Made by a program: the position numbers and the translations under genes. A stretch of DNA of 64,000 bases, from positions 1 through 64,000 of IMG/VR virus record IMGVR_UViG_3300045999_013278; one strand, 5' to 3'. This document shows, in pieces, positions 1-7,300 of the stretch (its first letter is position 1; each line of letters starts with the position of its first letter). The notes below the pieces were generated by a model. The model was not told the DNA's origin, made no database searches, and saw only the letters and a list, made by a program, of their open reading frames with translations. This DNA comes from a virus.

Positions 1-540
1 ATGTTGGCGTTTTGGGACGGAAACAAAGAGGGCGGAACGGCAAATTGTATTGAGTATTGCAAGAAAAAAAATATCCCCTGGATTAATCTTTATCCCACTA
101 AAAAAATAATTAAGGAAGAGGAAGAAAAAATAATAATAGGTAATTTAAAAAACCTTTCCCCAAAGTTGGGGTATATGGATATAATTTGTGACAGGAGTAG
201 CGCATTAGGTAATCCCTACGTCCTAGAGAGGGAAGAAGATAGGGAATTATTGGTAAAGGCTTTTAGTTTGTGGCTAGACACTAATTTTCAAGTATACAAA
301 GAAGTCGGCGTAAGAAATGCAAGACTACTTCCGTCGCTGGTTAATCCTGGTTTAAAAATTGCCCCAACTTACAAGCATCCTACCGTAGATGAAATAGTCT
401 CAAGTTTTATCAACCTCTTAAGAATGGTAAATAACGGGCAAAAAATAAGGCTTTTGTGTCATTGTTCACCTAAGCTATGCCACACCTCTGTAATTAAAAA
501 TAAATTACTGGAAATAATAAACAGTTACCCCAAGAATTAA
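1..540 (+). CDS. SLOG-like/DUF4326 protein, 5'-truncated by the window edge
   Basis: The first ~35 residues (AFWDGNKEGGTANCIEYCKK) resemble the end of a DUF2493/SLOG-type Rossmann domain. The rest resembles DUF4326: CDRSSALGNPYVL near residue 63 and a C-terminal LLCHCSPKLCHTSVI near 152. DUF2493-DUF4326 fusions are known in phages and bacteria; their biochemical role is not established, though SLOG domains bind nucleotides. Because the SLOG part is cut short and the frame is open at base 1, the true start is almost certainly upstream and the ATG at position 1 is internal. A strong terminator follows directly. I am fairly sure of the family and not of the function. Confidence 0.75.
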   Translation: MLAFWDGNKEGGTANCIEYCKKKNIPWINLYPTKKIIKEEEEKIIIGNLKNLSPKLGYMDIICDRSSALGNPYVLEREEDRELLVKAFSLWLDTNFQVYKEVGVRNARLLPSLVNPGLKIAPTYKHPTVDEIVSSFINLLRMVNNGQKIRLLCHCSPKLCHTSVIKNKLLEIINSYPKN

Positions 541-586
541 AATCAGACCTTAACTTATTTATTTTAAAGTTAAGTCCTGATTTTTT
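541..586 (+). terminator. Rho-independent terminator after the DUF4326 gene
   Basis: The inverted repeat AATCAG..CTTAACTT / AAGTTAAG..CTGATT is followed by a T run. It starts at the base after the TAA stop, so it ends the plus-strand transcript. Confidence 0.85.
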
Positions 587-599
587 AAGGATAGATATC

Positions 600-636
600 A
601 AAAAACCTTAATTAAATTAATAATTAAGGTTTTTTG
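600..636 (-). terminator. Terminator for the minus-strand Pro/Gln-rich gene
   Basis: Stem CCTTAATTA/TAATTAAGG is flanked by A and T runs, so it can act in both directions. It lies 20 bp beyond the stop of the converging minus-strand gene and back to back with the preceding terminator. Confidence 0.8.
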
Positions 637-656
637 ATTTAAGGATTTTTAAAGTT

Positions 657-1715
657 TTACCAGTTTACCTTACCGCTGCCATTTTGTACGGGCGCAGGTG
701 GTGGGGTAGGTGCGACACTTCCCCATTGTGGAGGTTGTGCAATACTTTGTTGAGCCTGTTCTAAAGGAGTAGATTGGGGTAAGTTTTGGGCTTGCTGCTG
801 TTGGAATGCCAGGAATTGCGCCATCATTTCAGGACTTAAGCCACCAACTACGGGAGGGGTTTGTACTTGGGGCTGTTGAGATGGCTGGGGGGTAGTCTGA
901 GGTTGAGGTAAGTTTTGAGGCTGTTGATATTGTTGATAATTTTGGGGAATAGGTTGCTGGGGTTGAACTACAGGGGTTGGTTGTTGATATTGTTGGGGTA
1001 AAGATTGAAATTGTTGTCCCCACTGTTGTTGTACTGGAGGTTGGGGCTGGGGAGTGGGTGTAGTTTTTGGCTTAGGTTGTCTTGGTGTAAGTACAGCCTG
1101 TCCAGTTAGATGTTGATTAATTCTTACGATCACGCCAGCCGCAGCATTAGCATCCATGTGACCCTGTTCAGAAAAAACTCTCTCGCCGGAGTTTTTCCAA
1201 ACGTCAACTAGTAATACTTTTGTTGCGCCGATACTAGCCTTAGTAGGATCGTAAGAAGGCTTGTCAACTAATCGGGAAAGTGTGAAAGTGAATGGTTCTA
1301 ACAATTCATCTGGCGTTAATGAAGCCAGAGCCTTAAGGAATGACTCAGTAGCTTTATTTAACTTGCCGTTATCATCATCAGACCAACCCAGATAAATAAC
1401 GTAAGTTCTGTTGCCGCAGTCAATCCAAAATTCTAACTTCTGTTTGTCAACTCCACCTGTAGTAGTGTCAATTAAATTAAGAAACTTAAGCTTACATTTA
1501 ATCGCAGGTTGAGGAATAGGAACGCGGACGTTGTTATCTAAAGCAACTAAATAAGGCGGACGACCCGCGCTACATTCTTCGTAGCCAGGGAAAAGGTATT
1601 TTACGGCGTTTTGGTTTTCTGGGATTGGGCAAAAGCCCAATCCATTACTATTGCTGCCGCCACCTAAGACTTGGGTTAGTGCTTGGGCTAATTGTTGGAG
1701 TAGTTCGTTGGACAT
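657..1715 (-). CDS. Hypothetical protein with globular N-terminus and Pro/Gln-rich tail
   Basis: The protein has about 352 residues. The first ~200 look globular (mixed alpha/beta, e.g. KLEFWIDCGNRTYVIYLGW). The remaining ~150 are low-complexity, rich in Pro and Gln with many PQQ/QPQ runs, and probably disordered, ending GSGKVNW. The upstream ATG at 1751 lies inside the -10 box of the promoter at 1747-1775, so it cannot be the start; the ATG at 1715 (MSNELLQQ) is the sensible one. A globular domain followed by a disordered tail is seen in single-stranded DNA-binding and recombination-mediator proteins, but I recognise no family and assign no function. It is a single-gene transcription unit with its own promoter and terminator. 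Confidence 0.7.
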   Translation of the reverse strand: MSNELLQQLAQALTQVLGGGSNSNGLGFCPIPENQNAVKYLFPGYEECSAGRPPYLVALDNNVRVPIPQPAIKCKLKFLNLIDTTTGGVDKQKLEFWIDCGNRTYVIYLGWSDDDNGKLNKATESFLKALASLTPDELLEPFTFTLSRLVDKPSYDPTKASIGATKVLLVDVWKNSGERVFSEQGHMDANAAAGVIVRINQHLTGQAVLTPRQPKPKTTPTPQPQPPVQQQWGQQFQSLPQQYQQPTPVVQPQQPIPQNYQQYQQPQNLPQPQTTPQPSQQPQVQTPPVVGGLSPEMMAQFLAFQQQQAQNLPQSTPLEQAQQSIAQPPQWGSVAPTPPPAPVQNGSGKVNW

Positions 1716-1746
1716 AATCTTTAATTTTCTTGAGCTTATATAAAAT

Positions 1747-1775
1747 ATCATACTCTATCCCTATACCGTCGTCAA
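1747..1775 (-). promoter_or_regulatory. Promoter of the TTGACGACGGTA family
   Basis: Read on the minus strand: TTGACG, a 17-bp spacer starting ACGGTATAG, then TATGAT. It matches at least nine other sites in the window and drives the Pro/Gln-rich gene. Confidence 0.8.
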
Positions 1776-1892
1776 GTAGTTTTAGTAAAATTATTTTAAA
1801 AGCATATACTTAATGTAATTGTAAAAAAAGAGGTATGGTAGTATGCAAGGACATTTTTTTAACCTTGTTAGGTGTCCTGGGCAAATAAACAA

Positions 1893-1920
1893 TAAAAAAC
1901 CCGCCATTTCTGACGGGTTG
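1893..1920 (-). terminator. Terminator downstream of the DGR target remnant
   Basis: On the minus strand the stem AACCCG/CGGGTT is followed by a T run. It closes the minus-strand transcript that carries the 2H phosphoesterase and the variable-region fragment. The stretch from 1776 to 1890 otherwise shows only an imperfect GGACA..TGTCC repeat and no gene. Confidence 0.65.
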
Positions 1921-2041
1921 GGGTGATACTTTTTAAAATCCTTGTCATTCCAACTTCATAAGCTTCGCTAATTTCCGGTTTAATAGTTGAATATCAGTTT
2001 CATCCTTTAATCGGTAGATATCCTGATTCTGACAAAAATTT

Positions 2042-2056
2042 TCTCGCTATGCGAGA
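2042..2056 (-). repeat. Hairpin downstream of the DGR variable region
   Basis: A perfect 6-bp inverted repeat, TCTCGC-TAT-GCGAGA, lies about 40 bp past the stop codon of the variable-region frame. In characterised DGRs, a hairpin/cruciform just downstream of the variable region is needed for efficient retrohoming. Position and form fit that element; the activity is inferred. Confidence 0.6.
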
Positions 2057-2094
2057 GGGATAAGACAAGAAAAGAGCAAAAGTGCATAGTGCTA

Positions 2095-2256
2095 TTAAGT
2101 CCACGCCGCACCACTACATACAACCCGAAAACCGATATTGTAGCTGCCGTAGTCGAGATTGAAGTAGTCACGATAAGCAGAACGGCAATTTTCAGGATTG
2201 CTGCCCCACGAACCACCGCGCAGCAGCCTTCTGTGTAGACGCTTTATTCTATCCAC
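2095..2256 (-). pseudogene. C-terminal fragment of a DGR target (FGE-sulfatase/C-type lectin fold) carrying a variable region
   Basis: The frame ends LLRGGSWGSNPENCRSAYRD...IGFRVVCSGAAWT. RGGSW..NP..CRSA and IGFRVV are the hallmark C-terminus of FGE-sulfatase-domain proteins that serve as DGR targets in cyanobacteria. From 2208 to 2131 most residues that vary in such targets use NNC or NNT codons (GGC, AGC, GAC, TAC, TTC, CTC, TAT), as expected when AAC/AAT template codons have undergone adenine mutagenesis. The frame is open only from about 2304 and has no ATG; GTG at 2256 is a possible start. It overlaps the end of the upstream gene in another frame, so most of the target gene is missing. 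No template repeat or reverse transcriptase is visible in the window. Confidence 0.75.
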
Positions 2257-2609
2257 TCTAAAAACTCTATTTTCATCTTTACAGATTGCTTGAACAGTCT
2301 GTAGTCAAACTTAGATGACAGCATCAGGTTCGATTCATAGGGCTTTATGCCTTTACACCAACTAACAGATATGTGAGGATATTTGTTAGCGCAGGGAATA
2401 TGATCAGGAAGTTTGACAGCTACAGCTTGTATTTTGCCGTTCCAAGCTTCATATAAAGTTGTGGCTTGGAACTCTAAACCCTCCCACTCTTTCCAGTCTT
2501 GGCGGCCAACCCCAAACTGGAGTGTTGTATGGTGGGGACTCCCCACGGGGTAGAGTGGGGAAATTATTAGGGGCGACTGGATAACACCCCACAGGATACC
2601 GTTAGTCAT
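2244..2609 (-). CDS. Putative 2H phosphoesterase
   Basis: A 121-residue protein with two H-x-T/S motifs: PHHTTLQFG near residue 28 and PHISVSW near residue 78. This pair is the catalytic signature of the 2H phosphoesterase superfamily (LigT, CPDase-like, Acb1), which cleaves or ligates 2',3'- or 3',5'-linked nucleotides. The start ATG overlaps the stop of the upstream gene (ATGACTAA), so translation is probably coupled. Phage 2H proteins include anti-CBASS cyclic-nucleotide phosphodiesterases and RNA-repair enzymes; the sequence alone does not decide between them. The spacing between the motifs is short (~50 residues), so this would be a compact member. Its 3' end overlaps the DGR target fragment. 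Confidence 0.55.
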   Translation of the reverse strand: MTNGILWGVIQSPLIISPLYPVGSPHHTTLQFGVGRQDWKEWEGLEFQATTLYEAWNGKIQAVAVKLPDHIPCANKYPHISVSWCKGIKPYESNLMLSSKFDYRLFKQSVKMKIEFLEWIE

Positions 2610-2967
2610 CTAAAGACACTAACGAATATACAATCCTTGTTTTTATGTCGGTACTTTGTTCTGTTAGTGGTAAGTCCACTAACTCGGAATCAAACAAACT
2701 GACTTTGATTCCTAAGTTTGTTAACTTAATTAAAGTCAGTCCCGTGACTGAAGAGGTTATTATTTGATCGCCTATGTTTAAGGCGATTTTAATCGTGCGG
2801 ATTATATCTTTATCATCGTAACAATATTCTATCTCTTCGACAATTAAATAATTTCCTTCTTCCAAATAAAGGTCGAAAGTATTACCTTGACTTTCTCGCT
2901 CGTAGGAAAAGTCGGGATTAATCCCGAAAAGTTCGTTAAACTCTTGTGAAATAAAAGAATAAATCAT
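2602..2967 (-). CDS. Hypothetical protein, translationally coupled to the 2H gene
   Basis: About 121 residues from the start MIYSFISQEF. This start has a good Shine-Dalgarno (TTAGGAGTAACA), while an upstream in-frame ATG at 3006 runs back into a structured stretch and has none. The protein is acidic with alternating hydrophobic strands (NYLIVEEIEYCYDD). I recognise no family. Its stop overlaps the start of the 2H phosphoesterase by 8 bp. Confidence 0.65.
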   Translation of the reverse strand: MIYSFISQEFNELFGINPDFSYERESQGNTFDLYLEEGNYLIVEEIEYCYDDKDIIRTIKIALNIGDQIITSSVTGLTLIKLTNLGIKVSLFDSELVDLPLTEQSTDIKTRIVYSLVSLDD

Positions 2968-3001
2968 TGTTACTCCTAAGTGGGTGTATGTAAAGTGACT
3001 T

Positions 3002-3059
3002 CCCACGACTACCGGGGTGGTAGTTTCGGACGGTAGTCAGCCGTCCATCATCAGGTGGG
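3002..3059 (-). ncRNA. Candidate structured RNA: outer stem enclosing two hairpins
   Basis: An outer stem CCCAC/GTGGG (3002-3006 with 3055-3059) encloses two perfect 6-bp hairpins, ACTACC/GGTAGT (3008-3024) and GGACGG/CCGTCC (3028-3046). This would fold as a three-way junction. It lies between two minus-strand genes, about 35 nt upstream of the start codon at 2967, where it could affect processing or translation of the downstream genes. No known riboswitch class is recognised. Confidence 0.45.
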
Positions 3060-3065
3060 TTGAAG

Positions 3066-3386
3066 CTAAAAAGTAAAAGGTTGCCAGCCCGGCTTTATCC
3101 TACGCCTTTTGAGACTTTCTTCTTCTTCTTTTAATTGTTCCTCTAAGAAATGTCTGGAATAAGTATCCATCCCGTCTTCCATTACAAAGGTGTCGCCCAA
3201 GGGGGCGCGTTCTATTGGAGTCAGTGGTGTCAGCCACTCATGATCATGATCCACTTTTCTCAACTCCCCAGCAAATTTTAAGCTGGGTGACTTGTGCTGT
3301 CCTATGTAATCTTTATTACTTACTGTTACGTAAGCATACGAAATCAAATGATAAGTATATCCATCTACTACCAGTATTGTTTCCAT
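3066..3386 (-). CDS. Hypothetical protein, 106 residues
   Basis: Starts METILVVDGYTYHLISYAYV and ends with a strongly charged helical region (EEQLKEEEESLKRRR). I recognise no family. It is part of the minus-strand run of small genes between 3.7 and 2.2 kb. The ribosome-binding site is weak (AAAGAG). Confidence 0.6.
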   Translation of the reverse strand: METILVVDGYTYHLISYAYVTVSNKDYIGQHKSPSLKFAGELRKVDHDHEWLTPLTPIERAPLGDTFVMEDGMDTYSRHFLEEQLKEEEESLKRRRIKPGWQPFTF

Positions 3387-3447
3387 TTTATTTTGCTCTT
3401 TATTTACAAAAGCAGTTTACCGACGTGCTTAGGTCGTTTGCAATCAG

Positions 3448-3473
3448 TTTGCGGATCTTTCATGATCCGCAAA
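3448..3473 (-). repeat. Inverted repeat between two small genes
   Basis: Ten-base arms TTTGCGGATC/GATCCGCAAA surround a 6-base loop. It lies just beyond the stop of the 75-residue gene. There is no T run, so it is either a transcript-stabilising hairpin or a protein-binding site, not a canonical terminator. Confidence 0.5.
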
Positions 3474-3478
3474 TAACA

Positions 3479-3706
3479 CTAAAAGACATCTACAACAGGA
3501 CTGCTGTAGCCATAACGGGCTGACCAGCTTAAACCTGACCATGTAGTGACACGGGTGATTTTCCCGTTTTTCACTTCAAGTCTTGCTTGTTCTGTGGGAA
3601 CTTCACCAAAGTGAAACTCGTCATTTTTGGGAAAATCAGCACCCAGTAAAGTCTTGAGTGCTTCAGCACTTTTCCAATTAGCGATTATAAATTCTTTAAC
3701 GTCCAT
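3479..3706 (-). CDS. Hypothetical protein, 75 residues
   Basis: MDVKEFIIANWKSAEALKTL then a short beta-rich C-terminus (RLEVKNGKITRVTTWSGLSW). No family recognised. AGGA lies 4 bases before the ATG and a sigma70-type promoter lies just upstream. Confidence 0.6.
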   Translation of the reverse strand: MDVKEFIIANWKSAEALKTLLGADFPKNDEFHFGEVPTEQARLEVKNGKITRVTTWSGLSWSARYGYSSPVVDVF

Positions 3707-3736
3707 GTCCTGTAATTTGTTTCACTCTATATTTAG

Positions 3737-3765
3737 AGTCTAGTAGACTTATTCCAATTTGTCAA
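3737..3765 (-). promoter_or_regulatory. Sigma70-type promoter
   Basis: On the minus strand: TTGACA, 17 bp, TAGACT. It lacks the ACGACGGTA extension found at the other promoters. It overlaps the stop region of the upstream gene and would drive the 75-residue gene and those that follow. Confidence 0.5.
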
Positions 3766-3974
3766 GTGGTTTTAGAAAATATTTTCAGGATAACCAATAA
3801 CGCCCTAGGATCACCATCTAGCAGTGCTTCTAGAAATTCCCCATACATAGGATAAATGTTTTCTTTTTGCCGAAAGAAAAAGCCGCCATTTATCAGCAAC
3901 TCGTCCCAGTGTGCTTTCTTGTCTCTGGGCAGACGACACTGGATCTTAACTCTATCTTCACTCGGTCGGGGCAT
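3762..3974 (-). CDS. Small basic protein, possibly DNA-binding
   Basis: Seventy residues: MPRPSEDRVKIQCRLPRDKK then helical segments. A short beta strand followed by helices is reminiscent of ribbon-helix-helix proteins (VKIQCRLPRDKKAHWDELL), but the match is weak. A good GGAG Shine-Dalgarno lies 10 bases upstream of the ATG. It begins the leftward run of small genes. Confidence 0.5.
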   Translation of the reverse strand: MPRPSEDRVKIQCRLPRDKKAHWDELLINGGFFFRQKENIYPMYGEFLEALLDGDPRALLVILKIFSKTT

Positions 3975-4188
3975 TTGGGATTAACTCCACTAGATATATC
4001 TAAACTATAGACTATAGCAGAAAATCTGTAGATGATCCGACATTTGAATTGCGGCTTTAGTTTTGCTTAAATGCTATTCTCCATGTTGCGGATCAGCTTA
4101 CCAGATGGACAATCTCCATAATTATCTGTTTCAATGGGTAATGGGTATCGGCATTTTAGAGGCTTTTGCCCGTTTTTATATTTGAGCG

Positions 4189-4293
4189 CGATCGCAAAAT
4201 GGTAAAAATCTTAAAACGCAGAGCGTCATGCAATGGGGTCAGACAGTTTTCTTTACTATAAGGATTTTGACTGACGCTTCATATAACTTTACA
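4189..4293 (-). repeat. Dispersed intergenic element, copy 1
   Basis: Read on the minus strand it contains GAAGCGTCAGTCAAAATCC, a TATAGTAAAGAAAA block, CTGACCCCATT, TGACGCTCTGCG and then a HIP1 site. Close relatives occur at 10753-10845, 28531-28607 and 57397-57460. It sits just beyond the dnaE terminator. The rest of 3975-4188 holds no gene that I can support. Confidence 0.75.
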
Positions 4294-4299
4294 TATTTT

Positions 4300-4343
4300 A
4301 AAATCCTCCAAAACCTTACTGTATAAAGATTTGGAGGATTTAG
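4300..4343 (-). terminator. Terminator of dnaE
   Basis: AAATCCTCCAAA / TTTGGAGGATTT stem with a T run on the minus strand. Stem and flanks (GCGTCAGG..AAATTACA) closely match the terminator of the ribonucleotide reductase gene at 57318-57361. Confidence 0.85.
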
Positions 4344-4367
4344 TGTAATTTGCCTGACGCTTTTAGT

Positions 4368-7300
4368 TTACCAAAAACCTGCCGGCGCAGTTTGGGGATG
4401 TTCCCACATATTTACCTGACGTGGCGCGAACTCATATCCTAAAATTGTCATTTCTATGATTTTTGGCCTATCACCGTCACTTAAATTTACGGTTATTCCC
4501 GCCGTCAAACATGATGTTAAAAATTCTTTCCCCTGAGTGCCGTCACGCAAAAATACCTCCAAAACACACCCTGTTTTTTGCATAATTCTAAGGAAATGGT
4601 CAGTCCCTCCCGTCTGTTTGTTTGTGAGAACTTTATTTTGGATGATTTTGCCTGACGCTATGCGATCGCCATATTCCCCCTCAAAGGCTACTATTAAATT
4701 TAATTCATCTAAGCACTTTTTAACTTCATTTAAGCTTAGGACTGCTTTGCAAGTATTACTGACCTTACCGTTATATTCACCCTTAGTTACGTTAAAAGCT
4801 AAAGGTTTATATTCCAATACTGAAGTTTGGATTAGGGTATTAAACTTGGTTAATTCTTCGTTAAACACAGTAATGTCATGACTTTCCCCATTTTCATCAT
4901 TCACCATGAGAAATACCATTAAGTCGCCATTTCTTGTCGTAAAGGGCTTGTAATTCGTGACAATTCCCGTTACCCATTCACTTTGGGGTAAGTTTAAATT
5001 TAAGTTTTGGAACGGGTTGACGCTTACGACCGTCCCGATCAGATCCTTCTCCACTTCTACTATTTTTTCCGTAGTCCTTAAAGTAGGTTGGGGAAAATTA
5101 AAATCCTTACTCACAAGGTAAGTTTTAAATTCTTCTACGTTTAAAGTTACTTCCCCCTCTCCCCCGTTTTTTAATGCCCGACGTTTTAGTGTTCCCTTAA
5201 AATAACTTAAGGCTTTAAATAAAACCACTAAACTTTCTTCTGGAAAAATTTCATCCCCAAAAAACCCTAAATTATTTAAGCTAATTACTACACCTTTATC
5301 ACCACCACTTCTTAGGCAAAAATCCACAACGCCACTATAAGGGTAATTCTTAACTATTTCCTCCGCAACGCTTACGCCCAGTCCCTTAATATTAGCTAAA
5401 CCTAAATTAATTCCCTCTGGAGTTAGGAAACATTTAACCCTTAATTCTGCCCACATTTTAGGGAGGATTATATTAAAGTGGCGTTTTGTATTTTTAATCC
5501 ACTCTGCTGACTTCTCAAATGATTTTGAGGACACGGTAATTCCGGCTGCCCAAAATTCCCTCGGTGCATAAACCTTATAAAATGCACTAATTAAGGCTTG
5601 ATACCCATAAGCATAAGTGTGGGATTTATTAAAACTGTACTCAGCCGAAGCTTTAACTTCTGACCATAAAGCTAATGCTAATTCTTCACTTACCCCGCTA
5701 TGAGTAATTGCGCCCCCCACAAATTTTTCCTCTTGCGCGGGCATATCCTTAATTTTTTTCTTCCCAATTATTTTCCGTAAATCATCAGCTTCAGCTAAAG
5801 AATACCCTGAAAGTTTTTGAGCCATAAGCATAATTTCCTCTTGGTAAAGCATAATCCCAAAAGTATCTTTAAGCACTTCATCTACGATGGGGTGAACCTT
5901 TGGAGTACCCAAAACCCTGTTTCTGACATAAACCCTATCGCTGCCACTGTCTAAACATCCTGGACGATTTAGAGCGTTTACCGCCGATAAGTCTTCAAAG
6001 TTATTTGCCCCTATTTCTCGCAATAAATTTGAAGGAACTTTACCCTCCATCTGGAATACGCCAAAAGTATCCCCCTGTTTTAACATGGCGTAAACTTCGG
6101 GATAATTCCCTAACTCATTAATTACAGGAATTGTACAATTACTTTCTTTAAGTAATGCCTCTATTTCTAATTCTTGGGATAAACCTGTAAGTCCTAGAAC
6201 GTCAAATTTAATAACGCCCATTTCCTCAAGTTCGTCTTTATCGTAAACGGTGGTAATTTTTTCCTCGCCGCCGTCCCAGACTAGGGGAACGTAATCCTGT
6301 AATTCTTCCGAAATACAAATTCCGCCCGCATGAACTCCGCTTTGTCTTTCCCGTCCCTCTATAAATTGTGCTGCATGAGTTATGGCTATTCTTTCCTCTT
6401 CTGATAATTCATCGGAGTGGAAAAATTTATAAAATTCCCCACCCTCATCCACTAATAATTTACTAATTTTTGGAGGAACGCCCCTAATAGTTTTGAAATA
6501 CCTCTTGGATATTTCCGTAGCCTTACGCCAACTTAAGTTGTGTGTCCTGAAGGAATCTGCTAAGGCACTGCCAGCCGCACTTTTAGTGACTGTACCGACG
6601 GCTGCAACATTGTACCGACCCCATCTTTCCCTTAAATGTTCCACTACGGCATCCTTCCCTTCGCCGTTCATATCCGTGTCAATGTCGGGCATTGCTTTAC
6701 GCCCAGGATTGAGGAATCGCTCGAACATTAGCCCGTGTTTGATTGGGTCAATATCAGTAATTTTTAAACAGTAAGCCACAATTGACCCAGCCGCAGAACC
6801 CCGTCCTTTCCCAACTTTATGGCCAATTCCCCTCACAAAACTACAAAAATCTTCCACGATTAAAAAATAATCTGCGAAACCCATTTCTGAGATTACTCTC
6901 ATTTCATAGTCCAGTCGTTCCCATAACCCAGGACTTAAAGCTTCGGGAGGGTAACGGTTAAACATCCCGTCAGCGCACTTTTGCTTAAATATTGCCTCGG
7001 CATTGGGAGAAAATTTAATTGGCTTAACAACGTTAAATAAGCTGTAATCCTCAAACTTATCCGCGATTTTTAGGGTATTATCTAGGGCTACGTTAATCTC
7101 CTCTGACGATAACCCAGAATTGTCATAGAAGTGTTGGAAAATTTCTTCCCTCGTTTTTACATACTCCTCACCGGTGTACTCGAAGTTATTAAGCCTTTCC
7201 GATCCTAAAGTGGCATTACCCTTCATGCCTATACTTAACGCGAGTGTTTGACTAAACCAATCTTCCTTACCCAAGAAGTGAGCGTCGTTGGTAATTATTC

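Noticed and set aside
1716-1751. Upstream ATG (MIFYISSRKL) for the Pro/Gln-rich protein
   Set aside because: The ATG is within the -10 box of the promoter, so it cannot be in the transcript.
1945-2062. Minus-strand open stretch ending LKDETDIQLLNRKLAKLMKL
   Set aside because: Composition looks like a coiled helix, but there is no start codon and it follows the hairpin; too little to call a gene or an accessory DGR protein.
2007-2216. Open frame of 69 codons on the minus strand
   Set aside because: It reads the DGR variable region in the wrong frame; the RGGSW..IGFRVV frame is the meaningful one.
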